This document shows positions 1 through 5,793 of a stretch of DNA of 5,844 bases, piece after piece (positions within the stretch are counted from its first letter, which is position 1; each line of letters opens with the position of its first letter). Where the stretch lies: the NCBI GenBank assembly GCA_900557435.1, contig USSH01000172.1:1-5844 (forward strand), written 5' to 3'. The notes under the pieces are model-generated. The model was not told the DNA's origin, did not search any database, and saw nothing but the letters and a program-made list of their open reading frames with translations. The DNA is from an uncultured Coprococcus sp. Its GTDB lineage: Bacteria; Bacillota; Clostridia; Lachnospirales; Lachnospiraceae. The position numbers were made by a program, and so were the translations under genes.

Positions 1-50
1 GTGACCTTCGACCGGGAACCTGATTTGGATAATGCCAACGTAGGGATGCC
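1..50 (+). promoter_or_regulatory. TPP (THI-box) riboswitch aptamer, 3' part only
   Basis: Positions 16-46 carry the conserved 3' half of the thiamine pyrophosphate aptamer: GAACCTGAT (16-24), then GGATAATGCCA (27-37), then CGTAGGGA (39-46). This matches the well-known THI-box core that recognises the pyrophosphate end of TPP. The 5' half, including the CUGAGA pyrimidine-binding segment and the 5' strand of P1, must lie left of the window and is not visible. Its position just ahead of a terminator and thiSGHE fits the usual role: TPP binding turns off expression of the downstream thiamine genes. The 3' boundary is approximate because the P1 partner strand is missing. Confidence 0.93.
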
Positions 51-59
51 TGACAGTTC

Positions 60-166
60 ATGATCAGTATTCGATTCTCAATAATTGATAAATTATATCG
101 AACACACAGATCATGCCCGGTGCACAGCCGGATATATCTATATTACATTCAGACGCAATATCGTCT
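60..166 (+). other. Structured riboswitch leader between aptamer and terminator
   Basis: This stretch is non-coding but rich in nested inverted repeats. The largest is a stepped hairpin at 60-114: ATGATC (60-65) pairs with GATCAT (109-114), TTCGAT (70-75) with ATCGAA (97-102), and ATAATT (81-86) with AATTAT (91-96) around a GATA loop. A CCGG/CCGG hairpin follows at 117-131, and AGACG (151-155) pairs with CGTCT (162-166). The segment GATCAGT at 62-68 is complementary to ACTGATC at 241-247 in the terminator 3' arm, so it could take part in a competing fold. Pairings were found by eye; no energy calculation was done. Confidence 0.5.
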
Positions 167-183
167 ACCAACGAAGATATTAT

Positions 184-265
184 TGGAGTTACCGAATCAG
201 TCACAATGGAATTTCACTAGGGAAATCCATCAACGAGGTCACTGATCCCGGGACTCCATTTTTTT
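184..265 (+). terminator. Long intrinsic terminator, likely the TPP riboswitch expression platform
   Basis: A single extended stem can be drawn by eye. TGGAGT (184-189) pairs with ACTCCA (253-258), CCG (192-194) with CGG (249-251), ATCAGT (196-201) with ACTGAT (241-246), ATGGA (206-210) with TCCAT (226-230), and TTTC (212-215) with GAAA (222-225). Small bulges separate the blocks. Seven T residues follow at 259-265. It sits between the TPP aptamer and thiS, which is the arrangement of a transcription-attenuating riboswitch: TPP binding favours this hairpin and stops transcription before the operon. The stem is unusually long and interrupted for an attenuator. Confidence 0.8.
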
Positions 266-303
266 GTGCAAAATCTGGTCAAATAATCATTGGAGGAAGG
301 ACT

Positions 304-501
304 ATGGTAACAGTAAACGGAAAAGAAAAGGATGTCGCAGGGAAAAATCTATCGGCATTTCTCGAAGAAGAACACTACAAGCCTGTCCGGGTTGTGGTTG
401 AAATCAACGAAGAGATCATACCAAGGGAAAATTACGGAGATATCACCCTGCGTGATGGCGATCTGGTAGAAGTCGTCAGTTTTATGGGGGGCGGCGCATA
501 A
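304..501 (+). CDS. thiS: ThiS, ubiquitin-like sulfur carrier for thiazole synthesis
   Basis: The product is a 65-residue beta-grasp protein, the usual ThiS size. ThiS carries sulfur as a C-terminal thiocarboxylate and donates it to ThiG during formation of the thiazole ring of thiamine. The N-terminal VTVNGK strand and the C-terminal VEVVSF strand running into glycines are typical. The ATG at 304 was chosen because GGAGG (292-296) lies 7 bases upstream; an upstream in-frame ATG at 85 would force translation through the leader and terminator. The protein ends Gly62-Gly63-Gly64-Ala65, whereas the active form normally ends exactly at Gly-Gly, so one residue may have to be trimmed. The adenylyltransferase gene thiF, needed to activate ThiS and often linked to it, is not in this window. 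First gene of the operon, 83 bases before thiG. Confidence 0.93.
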   Translation: MVTVNGKEKDVAGKNLSAFLEEEHYKPVRVVVEINEEIIPRENYGDITLRDGDLVEVVSFMGGGA

Positions 502-525
502 CACCAGGCAGATCAGCTTATTATT

Positions 526-543
526 GCAGTCCGACGTGACTGC
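526..543 (+). other. Small intercistronic hairpin between thiS and thiG
   Basis: GCAGTC (526-531) and GACTGC (538-543) form a perfect 6-bp stem with a 6-base loop in the 83-base gap between thiS and thiG. No T-run follows, so it is not an intrinsic terminator. It might be an mRNA processing or stability element that sets thiS and thiG at different levels; that role is inference. Confidence 0.35.
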
Positions 544-584
544 CCACTAAAGAACCAGCTTAATATCCAAGGAGGAATAACAAA

Positions 585-1355
585 ATGTGTAATGACAAAC
601 TTATAATCGGAGGACACGAATTTAACTCAAGATTCATTCTCGGATCAGGAAAATACTCCATGAAACTCATCGAGTCAGCAATTAAAGATGCCGGAGCAGA
701 GATAATAACACTCGCCGTACGACGTGCAAATACACGCGAGGAGGAAAATATCATAGACTTCATTCCAGAGGGAGTGACTCTTCTGCCTAATACCAGCGGC
801 GCAAGAAACGCTGAGGAAGCTGTGCGTATTGCCAGACTTGCCAGAGCCCTTGGTTGCGGAGATTTTGTCAAGGTTGAGATAATGCGCGACAGTAAATACC
901 TTCTTCCTGACAACCAGGAGACAATCAAAGCAACTGAAGCGCTTGCAAACGAAGGCTTTATCGTACTGCCTTACATGTATCCTGACCTGAACACTGCAAG
1001 AGACCTGGTAAACGCCGGTGCAGCCGCGGTTATGCCGCTCGCTTCCCCTATTGGTTCCAACAAAGGATTGGCAACAAAGGACTTTATACAGATTCTCATA
1101 GATGAGATCGAACTTCCTATTATAGTTGATGCAGGCATCGGAAGACCTTCCCAGGCGTGTGAAGCCATGGAGATGGGAGCGTCAGCCATCATGGCCAACA
1201 CTGCACTTGCGACGGCCGGAGATCTTCCACTCATGGCTTCCGCATTCAAGGATGCCATAAACGCCGGCCGAAAGGCTTACCTAGCAGGACTTGGACGAGT
1301 TCTTACAAGAGGTGCATCCGCATCAGATCCACTGACCGGATTTCTGCACGACTAA
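585..1355 (+). CDS. thiG: ThiG, thiazole synthase
   Basis: The product is 256 residues, a typical ThiG length, with TIM-barrel character. ThiG condenses 1-deoxyxylulose 5-phosphate, dehydroglycine and the ThiS thiocarboxylate into the thiazole phosphate moiety of thiamine. Family hallmarks visible are FILGSGKY near residues 17-24, [15 protein letters not shown] (66-80), and FVKVEIMRD (94-102), in which Lys96 matches the position of the substrate Schiff-base lysine described for this family. Also seen are the phosphate-binding type segment [14 protein letters not shown] and the [10 protein letters not shown] loop in the second half. The start is set by AAGGAGG at 569-575, 9 bases before the ATG. 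The stop codon overlaps the thiH ribosome binding site, so ThiG and ThiH, which work together, are likely co-translated. Confidence 0.97.
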   Translation: MCNDKLIIGGHEFNSRFILGSGKYSMKLIESAIKDAGAEIITLAVRRANTREEENIIDFIPEGVTLLPNTSGARNAEEAVRIARLARALGCGDFVKVEIMRDSKYLLPDNQETIKATEALANEGFIVLPYMYPDLNTARDLVNAGAAAVMPLASPIGSNKGLATKDFIQILIDEIELPIIVDAGIGRPSQACEAMEMGASAIMANTALATAGDLPLMASAFKDAINAGRKAYLAGLGRVLTRGASASDPLTGFLHD

Positions 1356-1371
1356 GGGAGGCAATATATAC

Positions 1372-2751
1372 ATGGAAAACAACACACCAACCAATAATCG
1401 AGAAATACATGACATGAAAATAGATGATATCGGAACAGACGATAAAAAGACAAATAATGAAATAACCCCAAGCGAACATACCAGCCACGAGCAATCGGCT
1501 GGAAATGATTTTCTGATCGACTCAGAATATCTCTCCCCTGAGGTCCTTGCAATAAAGCATCGTCTTGAAACTGATCCCACATCGAGAAAAAACCATATGG
1601 AATACCTGCCCGGCATGGAAGTCATAAACTCTGACGTTCGTTCAAAAGTCATGGAACATATGAACAGCTTTGATTACAGCAAGTACACAGGCAGGGATGT
1701 GATGAAAGCTCTCGAACACGAAACATGCAGCATAGATGACTTTAAAGCACTTCTCTCTCCCGCCGCCGAACCATTTCTTGAGATGATGGCGCAGCGCGCA
1801 AGCCGCGAGACAAGCAGGCACTTCGGCAACACGGTCTACATGTTCACGCCGCTCTACATAGCCAACTACTGTGAGAACTATTGTGTGTACTGTGGATTCA
1901 ATTGTTACAACCACATCAATCGTATGAAGCTGTCCGCAGAGCAGATTGAAAAAGAAATGAAGATCATTGCAGACAGTGGCATGGAAGAGATTCTTATTTT
2001 AACAGGTGAAAGCCGCAGCCAGAGTGATGTAACCTATATAGGTGAGGCCTGCAAGCTGGCGAGAAAGTACTTCCGCATGGTTGGACTTGAAATATATCCT
2101 GTCAATACGGAAGAATACCATTATCTGCACGAGTGCGGTGCCGACTACGTGACTGTGTTCCAGGAGACATACGATGCTGACAAATACGAAACGCTCCATC
2201 TTATGGGGCATAAAAGAGTCTGGCCGTACAGATTCGATGCGCAGGAACGCGCACTTATGGGAGGCATGCGAGGAGTTGCATTCTCCGCGCTCCTCGGTCT
2301 GTCAGATTTCAGAAAAGACGCTCTGGCTACAGCACTGCATGCATACTATCTACAAAGGAAATATCCTCATGCTGAGATGTCGCTGTCCTGCCCAAGGCTT
2401 AGGCCCATCATCAACAATGAGAAGATCAACCCTCTGGATGTTCACGAAAAACAGCTTTGCCAGATCCTGTGTGCATACAGGATTTTCCTGCCATATGTTG
2501 GAATAACAGTATCATCAAGGGAGAGCGCAGATTTCAGAAATGGAATTGTCAAAATCGCAGCCACCAAGGTGTCCGCAGGAGTGTCCACGGGTATAGGCGA
2601 CCACGAAAGCAAATACAGTGGCAAGAAAGCCGACACAGAACAGGGCGATGAACAGTTTGAGATAAATGATAACAGAAGTCTGGAGCACATGTATTCCGAC
2701 ATAGAGGATGAAGGACTGCAGCCGGTTCTGAATGATTATCTGTATGTATAA
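1372..2751 (+). CDS. thiH: ThiH, radical SAM tyrosine lyase, with long N-terminal extension
   Basis: ThiH cleaves tyrosine by radical SAM chemistry to p-cresol and dehydroglycine, the glycine-derived precursor used by ThiG. The [4Fe-4S] motif CxxxCxxC is at Cys167, Cys171 and Cys174 (NYCENYCVYCGF). Other conserved segments are ALLSPAA (126-132), FGNTVYMFTPLYIANY (151-166), TGES (211-214), FQETYD, LLGLSD and PRLRP. The C-terminal part, with SSRES and a GLQPVLNDY ending, matches the biotin/thiamine-synthesis associated region. The protein has 459 residues against roughly 370-380 in familiar ThiH proteins. The excess is mainly residues 1-75, a polar stretch rich in Asn, Thr, Asp, Glu and His with no recognised domain. 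The ATG at 1372 is supported by AGGGAGG (1355-1361) 10 bases upstream. The internal Met76 (codon at 1597), where ordinary ThiH homology begins, has no Shine-Dalgarno sequence. The gene starts 16 bases after thiG. Confidence 0.95.
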   Translation: MENNTPTNNREIHDMKIDDIGTDDKKTNNEITPSEHTSHEQSAGNDFLIDSEYLSPEVLAIKHRLETDPTSRKNHMEYLPGMEVINSDVRSKVMEHMNSFDYSKYTGRDVMKALEHETCSIDDFKALLSPAAEPFLEMMAQRASRETSRHFGNTVYMFTPLYIANYCENYCVYCGFNCYNHINRMKLSAEQIEKEMKIIADSGMEEILILTGESRSQSDVTYIGEACKLARKYFRMVGLEIYPVNTEEYHYLHECGADYVTVFQETYDADKYETLHLMGHKRVWPYRFDAQERALMGGMRGVAFSALLGLSDFRKDALATALHAYYLQRKYPHAEMSLSCPRLRPIINNEKINPLDVHEKQLCQILCAYRIFLPYVGITVSSRESADFRNGIVKIAATKVSAGVSTGIGDHESKYSGKKADTEQGDEQFEINDNRSLEHMYSDIEDEGLQPVLNDYLYV

Positions 2752-2792
2752 TCCGTATTTTCTTTAAACAGTTCTAGATTGGCAAAAACCAT

Positions 2793-2821
2793 TTTACCTG
2801 TTTTACAAGTATATTTATAAA
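2793..2821 (+). promoter_or_regulatory. Possible sigma-A-type promoter ahead of thiE
   Basis: In the 112-base gap between thiH and thiE, TTTACC (2793-2798) and TATAAA (2816-2821) are separated by 17 bases and resemble -35 and -10 elements. This would let thiE be transcribed apart from the riboswitch-controlled message. The region is AT-rich, so a chance match is quite possible. A weak hairpin, GTTTTA (2800-2805) with TAAAAC (2818-2823), overlaps it but has no T-run. Confidence 0.3.
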
Positions 2822-2863
2822 ACTACTCATACACGGGATTTTATGAAAGGAATTTAATTTAAA

Positions 2864-3505
2864 ATGTATAAATTTGATCCGACACTATATTTTATCACCG
2901 ACAGCACCGGCCTGTCTGAAGATGTTTTTTTAAGCCGTGTAACTATGGCTCTGGACGGAGGCGCCACTATGATCCAGCTCAGAGAAAAGGACCGCACCAC
3001 AAGAGAATACATCAAACTTGCCGAAAAGGTGCATACAATCGCTCAGAGTCATCACATCCCACTCATCATCGACGACCGTGTCGATGTAGCTCTTGCCACT
3101 GGCGCCGAGGGCGTCCACGTAGGACAGACTGATATGCCGGTCTCCATTGCAAGAAAGCTCATGGGTGATGACCGCATAGTCGGAGCTACCACCAAAACCG
3201 TAGCCCAGGCACTGGAAGCATACGAACAGGGAGCCGATTATCTGGGGGTCGGCGCTATCTACCCTACAACTACCAAGGTCAAAACCGTACTCACTTCAAC
3301 TGATACCCTGAGAGATATATGTGCATCTGTCCCCATTCCTGTAAATGCGATCGGAGGACTGAACTCTTCCAACCTGGATGTTCTCTCAGGTATTCCGATA
3401 GCCGGAATATGTGTGGTATCGGCAATCATGAAGGCTGAAGATCCTTATTCTGCTGCTAAAAAGCTATTAGAGCTTTCCATTGAAATGCAGAAAATGCTTA
3501 AATAA
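2864..3505 (+). CDS. thiE: ThiE, thiamine phosphate synthase
   Basis: The product is 213 residues, the normal length for ThiE, a TIM-barrel enzyme. It joins hydroxymethylpyrimidine pyrophosphate to thiazole phosphate to give thiamine phosphate, the coupling step after ThiSGH. Visible hallmarks are LYFITD (8-13), MIQLREK (36-42), the Mg-pyrophosphate site segment IIDDRVDVALATGAEGVHVG (68-87) followed by QTDMP (88-92), GAIYPTTTK (130-138), NAIGGL and VVSAIM near the C-terminus. The familiar GPxFPT loop reads GAIYPT here, a mild variation. These motifs favour ThiE over its regulatory paralog TenI. The start follows AAAGGA (2846-2851) with a fairly long 12-base spacing. The 112-base gap from thiH is much wider than the other gaps in the operon. 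The operon terminator lies 56 bases downstream. Confidence 0.94.
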   Translation: MYKFDPTLYFITDSTGLSEDVFLSRVTMALDGGATMIQLREKDRTTREYIKLAEKVHTIAQSHHIPLIIDDRVDVALATGAEGVHVGQTDMPVSIARKLMGDDRIVGATTKTVAQALEAYEQGADYLGVGAIYPTTTKVKTVLTSTDTLRDICASVPIPVNAIGGLNSSNLDVLSGIPIAGICVVSAIMKAEDPYSAAKKLLELSIEMQKMLK

Positions 3506-3561
3506 AGCGATGGCTATATGAACAACTAAATTTCTACATATTTCATATGCTCACATAACTA

Positions 3562-3597
3562 AAAAGCGTATGGGTACTTATTCACCCATACGCTTTT
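3562..3597. terminator. Bidirectional intrinsic terminator between convergent units
   Basis: A perfect 14-bp stem is formed by AAAAGCGTATGGGT (3562-3575) and ACCCATACGCTTTT (3584-3597) around an 8-base loop. Read on the plus strand it ends in TTTT after thiE; on the minus strand it ends in five T residues and would stop transcripts of the secreted CAP protein gene. It is the natural boundary between the thi operon and the minus-strand genes. Confidence 0.93.
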
Positions 3598-3660
3598 ATC
3601 TTGATCATCTTCTACGCATTTTACACAACTAAACTTATCAGCACCATCATAATTCATAGC

Positions 3661-3696
3661 ATAGTTCTTATCATAGTTCTTATCATAGTTCTTATC
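3661..3696. repeat. 12-bp tandem repeat, three perfect copies
   Basis: ATAGTTCTTATC is repeated three times without mismatch at 3661-3672, 3673-3684 and 3685-3696. Degenerate partial copies flank it: ATTCATAGC on the left and ACAGTTATATCG on the right. It lies in the 122 bases between the CAP gene stop codon (3720) and the terminator, so it would be in that transcript's 3' untranslated region. Such arrays usually change copy number by slipped-strand replication; no function is evident. Confidence 0.9.
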
Positions 3697-3719
3697 ACAG
3701 TTATATCGCTCAATCTGTT

Positions 3720-5018
3720 TTATTTCACGATCTTAAACGTTCTAACAATAGTGCCCGAATATCTGCCCTTAAGCTTTATTGTCACCTTGTAGCTTCCAAC
3801 CTTTGTCCTGGCACTCGGATAGGTCACTGTATAATACTTTGCAGCTATCTTCTGACCATTGCTGTCTTTCACAGTAACTGATGGTGTCTTGGCCTTGCCA
3901 TCATACTTATAGCTTGTAGCCGACAGACTCACACTCTTTACAGATTTTATTGTAATGTATCTCTTATTGCCACATAATTTGCACGTGTGAAGTACTTTTC
4001 CATCTGCCTTTGTTGTCGCATATTTCACAACCTTGCCCGAATATGAATGACGGCACTTTCCAGATACTGTCACGGTAAATGATGCCGACTTTGCCCCTAT
4101 CTTTGCAGTGATCTTCGTCGTTCCCTTCTTGAGACCTGTCACAACTCCTGACTGACTTACGCTGGCAACAGCCGGATTAGATGATGTCCACTTCACACTT
4201 GATGTAACTTTATATGATGATTTTGAATAATTCCCAAGCAGTACTCTCAGTGCATATGCGGACTTCTGTGCACGATCTATCGTCTTCAATCCCGTCACCT
4301 TGAGTGAAGTTATATTCTTCATGCTCACTTCCACTGTGGCGCTGCATTTTCCCGTTGCTTTTGCCACTTTCTCCGACTGAGTTCCAGCTCCCATGAACTG
4401 GGCAACTGTCGTATTGTAGAATGACGCTGAGTCATTGAGAAATGCACCTATTCCCACATATCTGTTATTCGGATCTATCATCGATGTGTAGTGGCCAGTC
4501 ACAGCGTTCTTGGTTCCTGCCACATAATCCGCCTTCTCGCTTGCCCACTGGTCAATAGCCATCGTCATCCCCTCTGACCAGTTCCATGCTATAACCTCGG
4601 ACGTAACCCATCCACTTCCCGGATATTTGAAACTAAACACCGACTTACCATTTAATCGCTGGTGATACATTGTAATGCTGGACTCAGCAGCCCTGATACG
4701 TGCTATCTTCTCAAGCCCTGCAGACCACTTTATAGGAACATAATCCTTAAGTGTCAGTTTTTTACCGTTCATCTTGATTCCCTGCTTACACGCCTCGTAT
4801 CGAAGCTGGTTAATCTTCTTAACTGCTGCTGCAGCTCCCGATACATACTGTCCTTCCATGGCTATAAACACACACCCTGAAGATGGTTTCGATACATCAG
4901 CCGGAATAGTTGCAGCCTGAGCCGTGTTGACATCAACCGGTATCAGTGACAAGAGCATCGTCAGCCCCAACACAGCTGTGATAATCCTGCCAAATACTTT
5001 TTTCTTTCGTACTCCCAT
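3720..5018 (-). CDS. Secreted CAP/SCP-domain protein with Ig-like domain and C-x-H/CxxC module
   Basis: The product is 432 residues. Residues 1-35 form a classic signal peptide (basic RKKK, hydrophobic core, AQA cleavage motif before Ala36), so it is exported. Residues about 58-212 look like a CAP (SCP/PR-1) domain. His119 (MYHQR), Glu141 (SEVIAW), Glu161 (QWASE) and His176 (GHYTSMI) are candidates for the family's His-Glu-Glu-His tetrad. Residues about 235-318 resemble a bacterial Ig-like (Big_2) domain: VKWTSSNPAVASVSQSGVVTG then a GTTKITAK strand. A short module with Cys322, His324, Cys346 and Cys349 follows and may bind a metal. The last 70 residues (YDGKAKTPSVTV...YTVTYP...GSYKVTIKLKG) are a beta-rich repeat common in Lachnospiraceae surface proteins. 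No sortase motif or membrane anchor is seen, so it is probably released or held non-covalently. The role is unknown; CAP proteins have varied functions. AAAGGAGAGGG lies just upstream of the start. Confidence 0.85.
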   Translation of the reverse strand: MGVRKKKVFGRIITAVLGLTMLLSLIPVDVNTAQAATIPADVSKPSSGCVFIAMEGQYVSGAAAAVKKINQLRYEACKQGIKMNGKKLTLKDYVPIKWSAGLEKIARIRAAESSITMYHQRLNGKSVFSFKYPGSGWVTSEVIAWNWSEGMTMAIDQWASEKADYVAGTKNAVTGHYTSMIDPNNRYVGIGAFLNDSASFYNTTVAQFMGAGTQSEKVAKATGKCSATVEVSMKNITSLKVTGLKTIDRAQKSAYALRVLLGNYSKSSYKVTSSVKWTSSNPAVASVSQSGVVTGLKKGTTKITAKIGAKSASFTVTVSGKCRHSYSGKVVKYATTKADGKVLHTCKLCGNKRYITIKSVKSVSLSATSYKYDGKAKTPSVTVKDSNGQKIAAKYYTVTYPSARTKVGSYKVTIKLKGRYSGTIVRTFKIVK

Positions 5019-5050
5019 ACTTTTCCCTCTCCTTTAAGTATATTTTCTTT

Positions 5051-5056
5051 ATTATA
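5051..5056 (-). promoter_or_regulatory. Probable -10 element for the CAP-protein gene
   Basis: On the minus strand this reads TATAAT, a perfect -10 hexamer, 33 bases upstream of the CAP gene start codon and in the 60-base gap behind the membrane-protein gene. No convincing -35 hexamer is found at 16-18 bases: the 17-base position reads ATGAAA, and TTGATG is 20 bases away. The CAP gene may thus have its own start site besides readthrough from the upstream gene. Confidence 0.45.
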
Positions 5057-5078
5057 CACTATATGGGAGCATATTTCA

Positions 5079-5591
5079 TCAATATCTATGCAATGCTTTC
5101 GCTACAGATATCGCTATAACAAATTCCAACACTGTAGTTACCACATATATCGCTATACATATAGCCACCTTTTTGCCAGAAGACAGTTTCTTGTTATTCG
5201 CAATCGTCGTAGTTATGGTTGCCATGGTCGCATTGATCAATGCACCTACCGCACCGCCAAGCACCGCAAAAATATTTATAATATACAACACATAGAACAC
5301 AACGACCCAGCCCGGCAGCTTTGGCTCCTGGTACTGTTGTCCTGTGCTCATATCTATTCCATCCATCAAAAGCACAACTCCGTCTATCTGGCCTATCACC
5401 AATGTCAGTTCCTTTCCAGCCAGCGGCACAGTATAACTCATTCTTGAAGGAATAAACTTTCTCTTGTATTCCAGCGACCTGAGCTTGAACGCTTCACCGC
5501 CATTGATATACACACTGCCCTTCATATACTCCACTAGATACACAACTCCATTTATCTGGACATTCCAACTGTATCTCTCCACTTTTGCCAT
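5079..5591 (-). CDS. Small membrane protein of unknown function, two predicted helices
   Basis: I do not recognise this 170-residue protein. Residues 1-92 are soluble-looking and beta-strand rich, with repeated strand-turn patterns such as YSWNVQINGVVYLVEY, GSVYINGGEAF, SYTVPLAGKELTLVIG and GVVLLMDGIDM. A membrane helix follows at about 95-119 (WVVVFYVLYIINIFAVLGGAVGALI), then a linker with ANNKKLSSGKK, and a second helix at about 142-164, ending in KALHRY. Two helices with a short charged loop suggest a hairpin leaving both ends on the same side; the large N-terminal part has no signal peptide and is probably cytoplasmic. The ATG at 5591 was preferred over one 11 codons upstream because AGGAGGGA (5606-5599 on the minus strand) stands 7 bases before it. 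It lies 60 bases upstream of the CAP gene in the same direction, which may be chance or a loose operon. Confidence 0.75.
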   Translation of the reverse strand: MAKVERYSWNVQINGVVYLVEYMKGSVYINGGEAFKLRSLEYKRKFIPSRMSYTVPLAGKELTLVIGQIDGVVLLMDGIDMSTGQQYQEPKLPGWVVVFYVLYIINIFAVLGGAVGALINATMATITTTIANNKKLSSGKKVAICIAIYVVTTVLEFVIAISVAKALHRY

Positions 5592-5631
5592 AAATTTGTC
5601 CCTCCTATAAAATAAAATTAGCAATAAGTAA

Positions 5632-5659
5632 ATTATAGAAAAAAAATATTATCCTACAA
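5632..5659 (-). promoter_or_regulatory. Candidate promoter of the small membrane protein gene
   Basis: On the minus strand TATAAT (5637-5632) is a perfect -10 hexamer, 40 bases before the start codon. TTGTAG (5659-5654) lies 16 bases further upstream as a weak -35. The spacer contains a run of T residues on the minus strand. The weak -35 would fit a promoter that depends on an activator, and a direct repeat lies immediately upstream. Confidence 0.45.
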
Positions 5660-5669
5660 GCTATTTATG

Positions 5670-5699
5670 GTTGCAAGTCTCGCAACCGGCAGTTGCAAG
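5670..5699. repeat. Direct repeat GTTGCAAG, two copies 22 bp apart; possible operator
   Basis: GTTGCAAG occurs at 5670-5677 and again, without mismatch, at 5692-5699, a start-to-start distance of 22 bp or about two helical turns. Between them GCAACC (5682-5687) is an inverted partial copy, so GGTTGC (5669-5674) or GTTGC (5692-5696) can pair with it as alternative hairpins. The pair sits just upstream of the -35 of the membrane-protein promoter. Same-face spacing of this kind is typical of binding sites for dimeric activators that use direct repeats, for example LytTR-type regulators, but no regulator is identified here. Confidence 0.4.
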
Positions 5700-5793
5700 C
5701 CTTGATTTTATTGACTTTCTCCTGTTTTCGAGCTTTCATTAACTATCAAATCACTATTCATGTGCTCATTCTTTATATGATCTCTGCAGATGC

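Noticed and set aside
85..501. Longer reading frame making a 138-residue ThiS
   Set aside because: The extra 73 codons run through the riboswitch leader and terminator, and the ATG at 85 has no ribosome binding site; the start at 304 has both the site and the family-normal length.
560..1258. Minus-strand open frames opposite thiG
   Set aside because: They are antisense shadows of a strongly conserved gene, with low-complexity Ser/Ala/Ile translations and no ribosome sites.
3661..3696. CRISPR-like array
   Set aside because: The 12-bp units are directly adjacent with no spacers; this is a simple tandem repeat.
3601..3792. Plus-strand 63-residue hydrophobic frame with repeated Ile-Val-Leu-Ile
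   Set aside because: Its hydrophobic repeat is produced by the 12-bp tandem repeat, it has no ribosome site, and it overlaps the 3' end of the CAP gene.
5088..5447. Plus-strand 119-residue frame opposite the membrane-protein gene
   Set aside because: The translation is rich in Arg, His, Tyr and Cys without domain character, and the minus-strand frame has a proper start site and membrane helices.
5592..5624. Eleven-codon longer start for the small membrane protein
   Set aside because: The upstream ATG lacks a Shine-Dalgarno sequence and the extension (LILFYRRDKF) reads through the real AGGAGGG site.
5711..5739. TTGACT-17-TTTCAT promoter-like pair on the plus strand
   Set aside because: The -10 matches only 4 of 6 bases, no plus-strand gene follows within the window, and the downstream minus-strand terminator gives no support.
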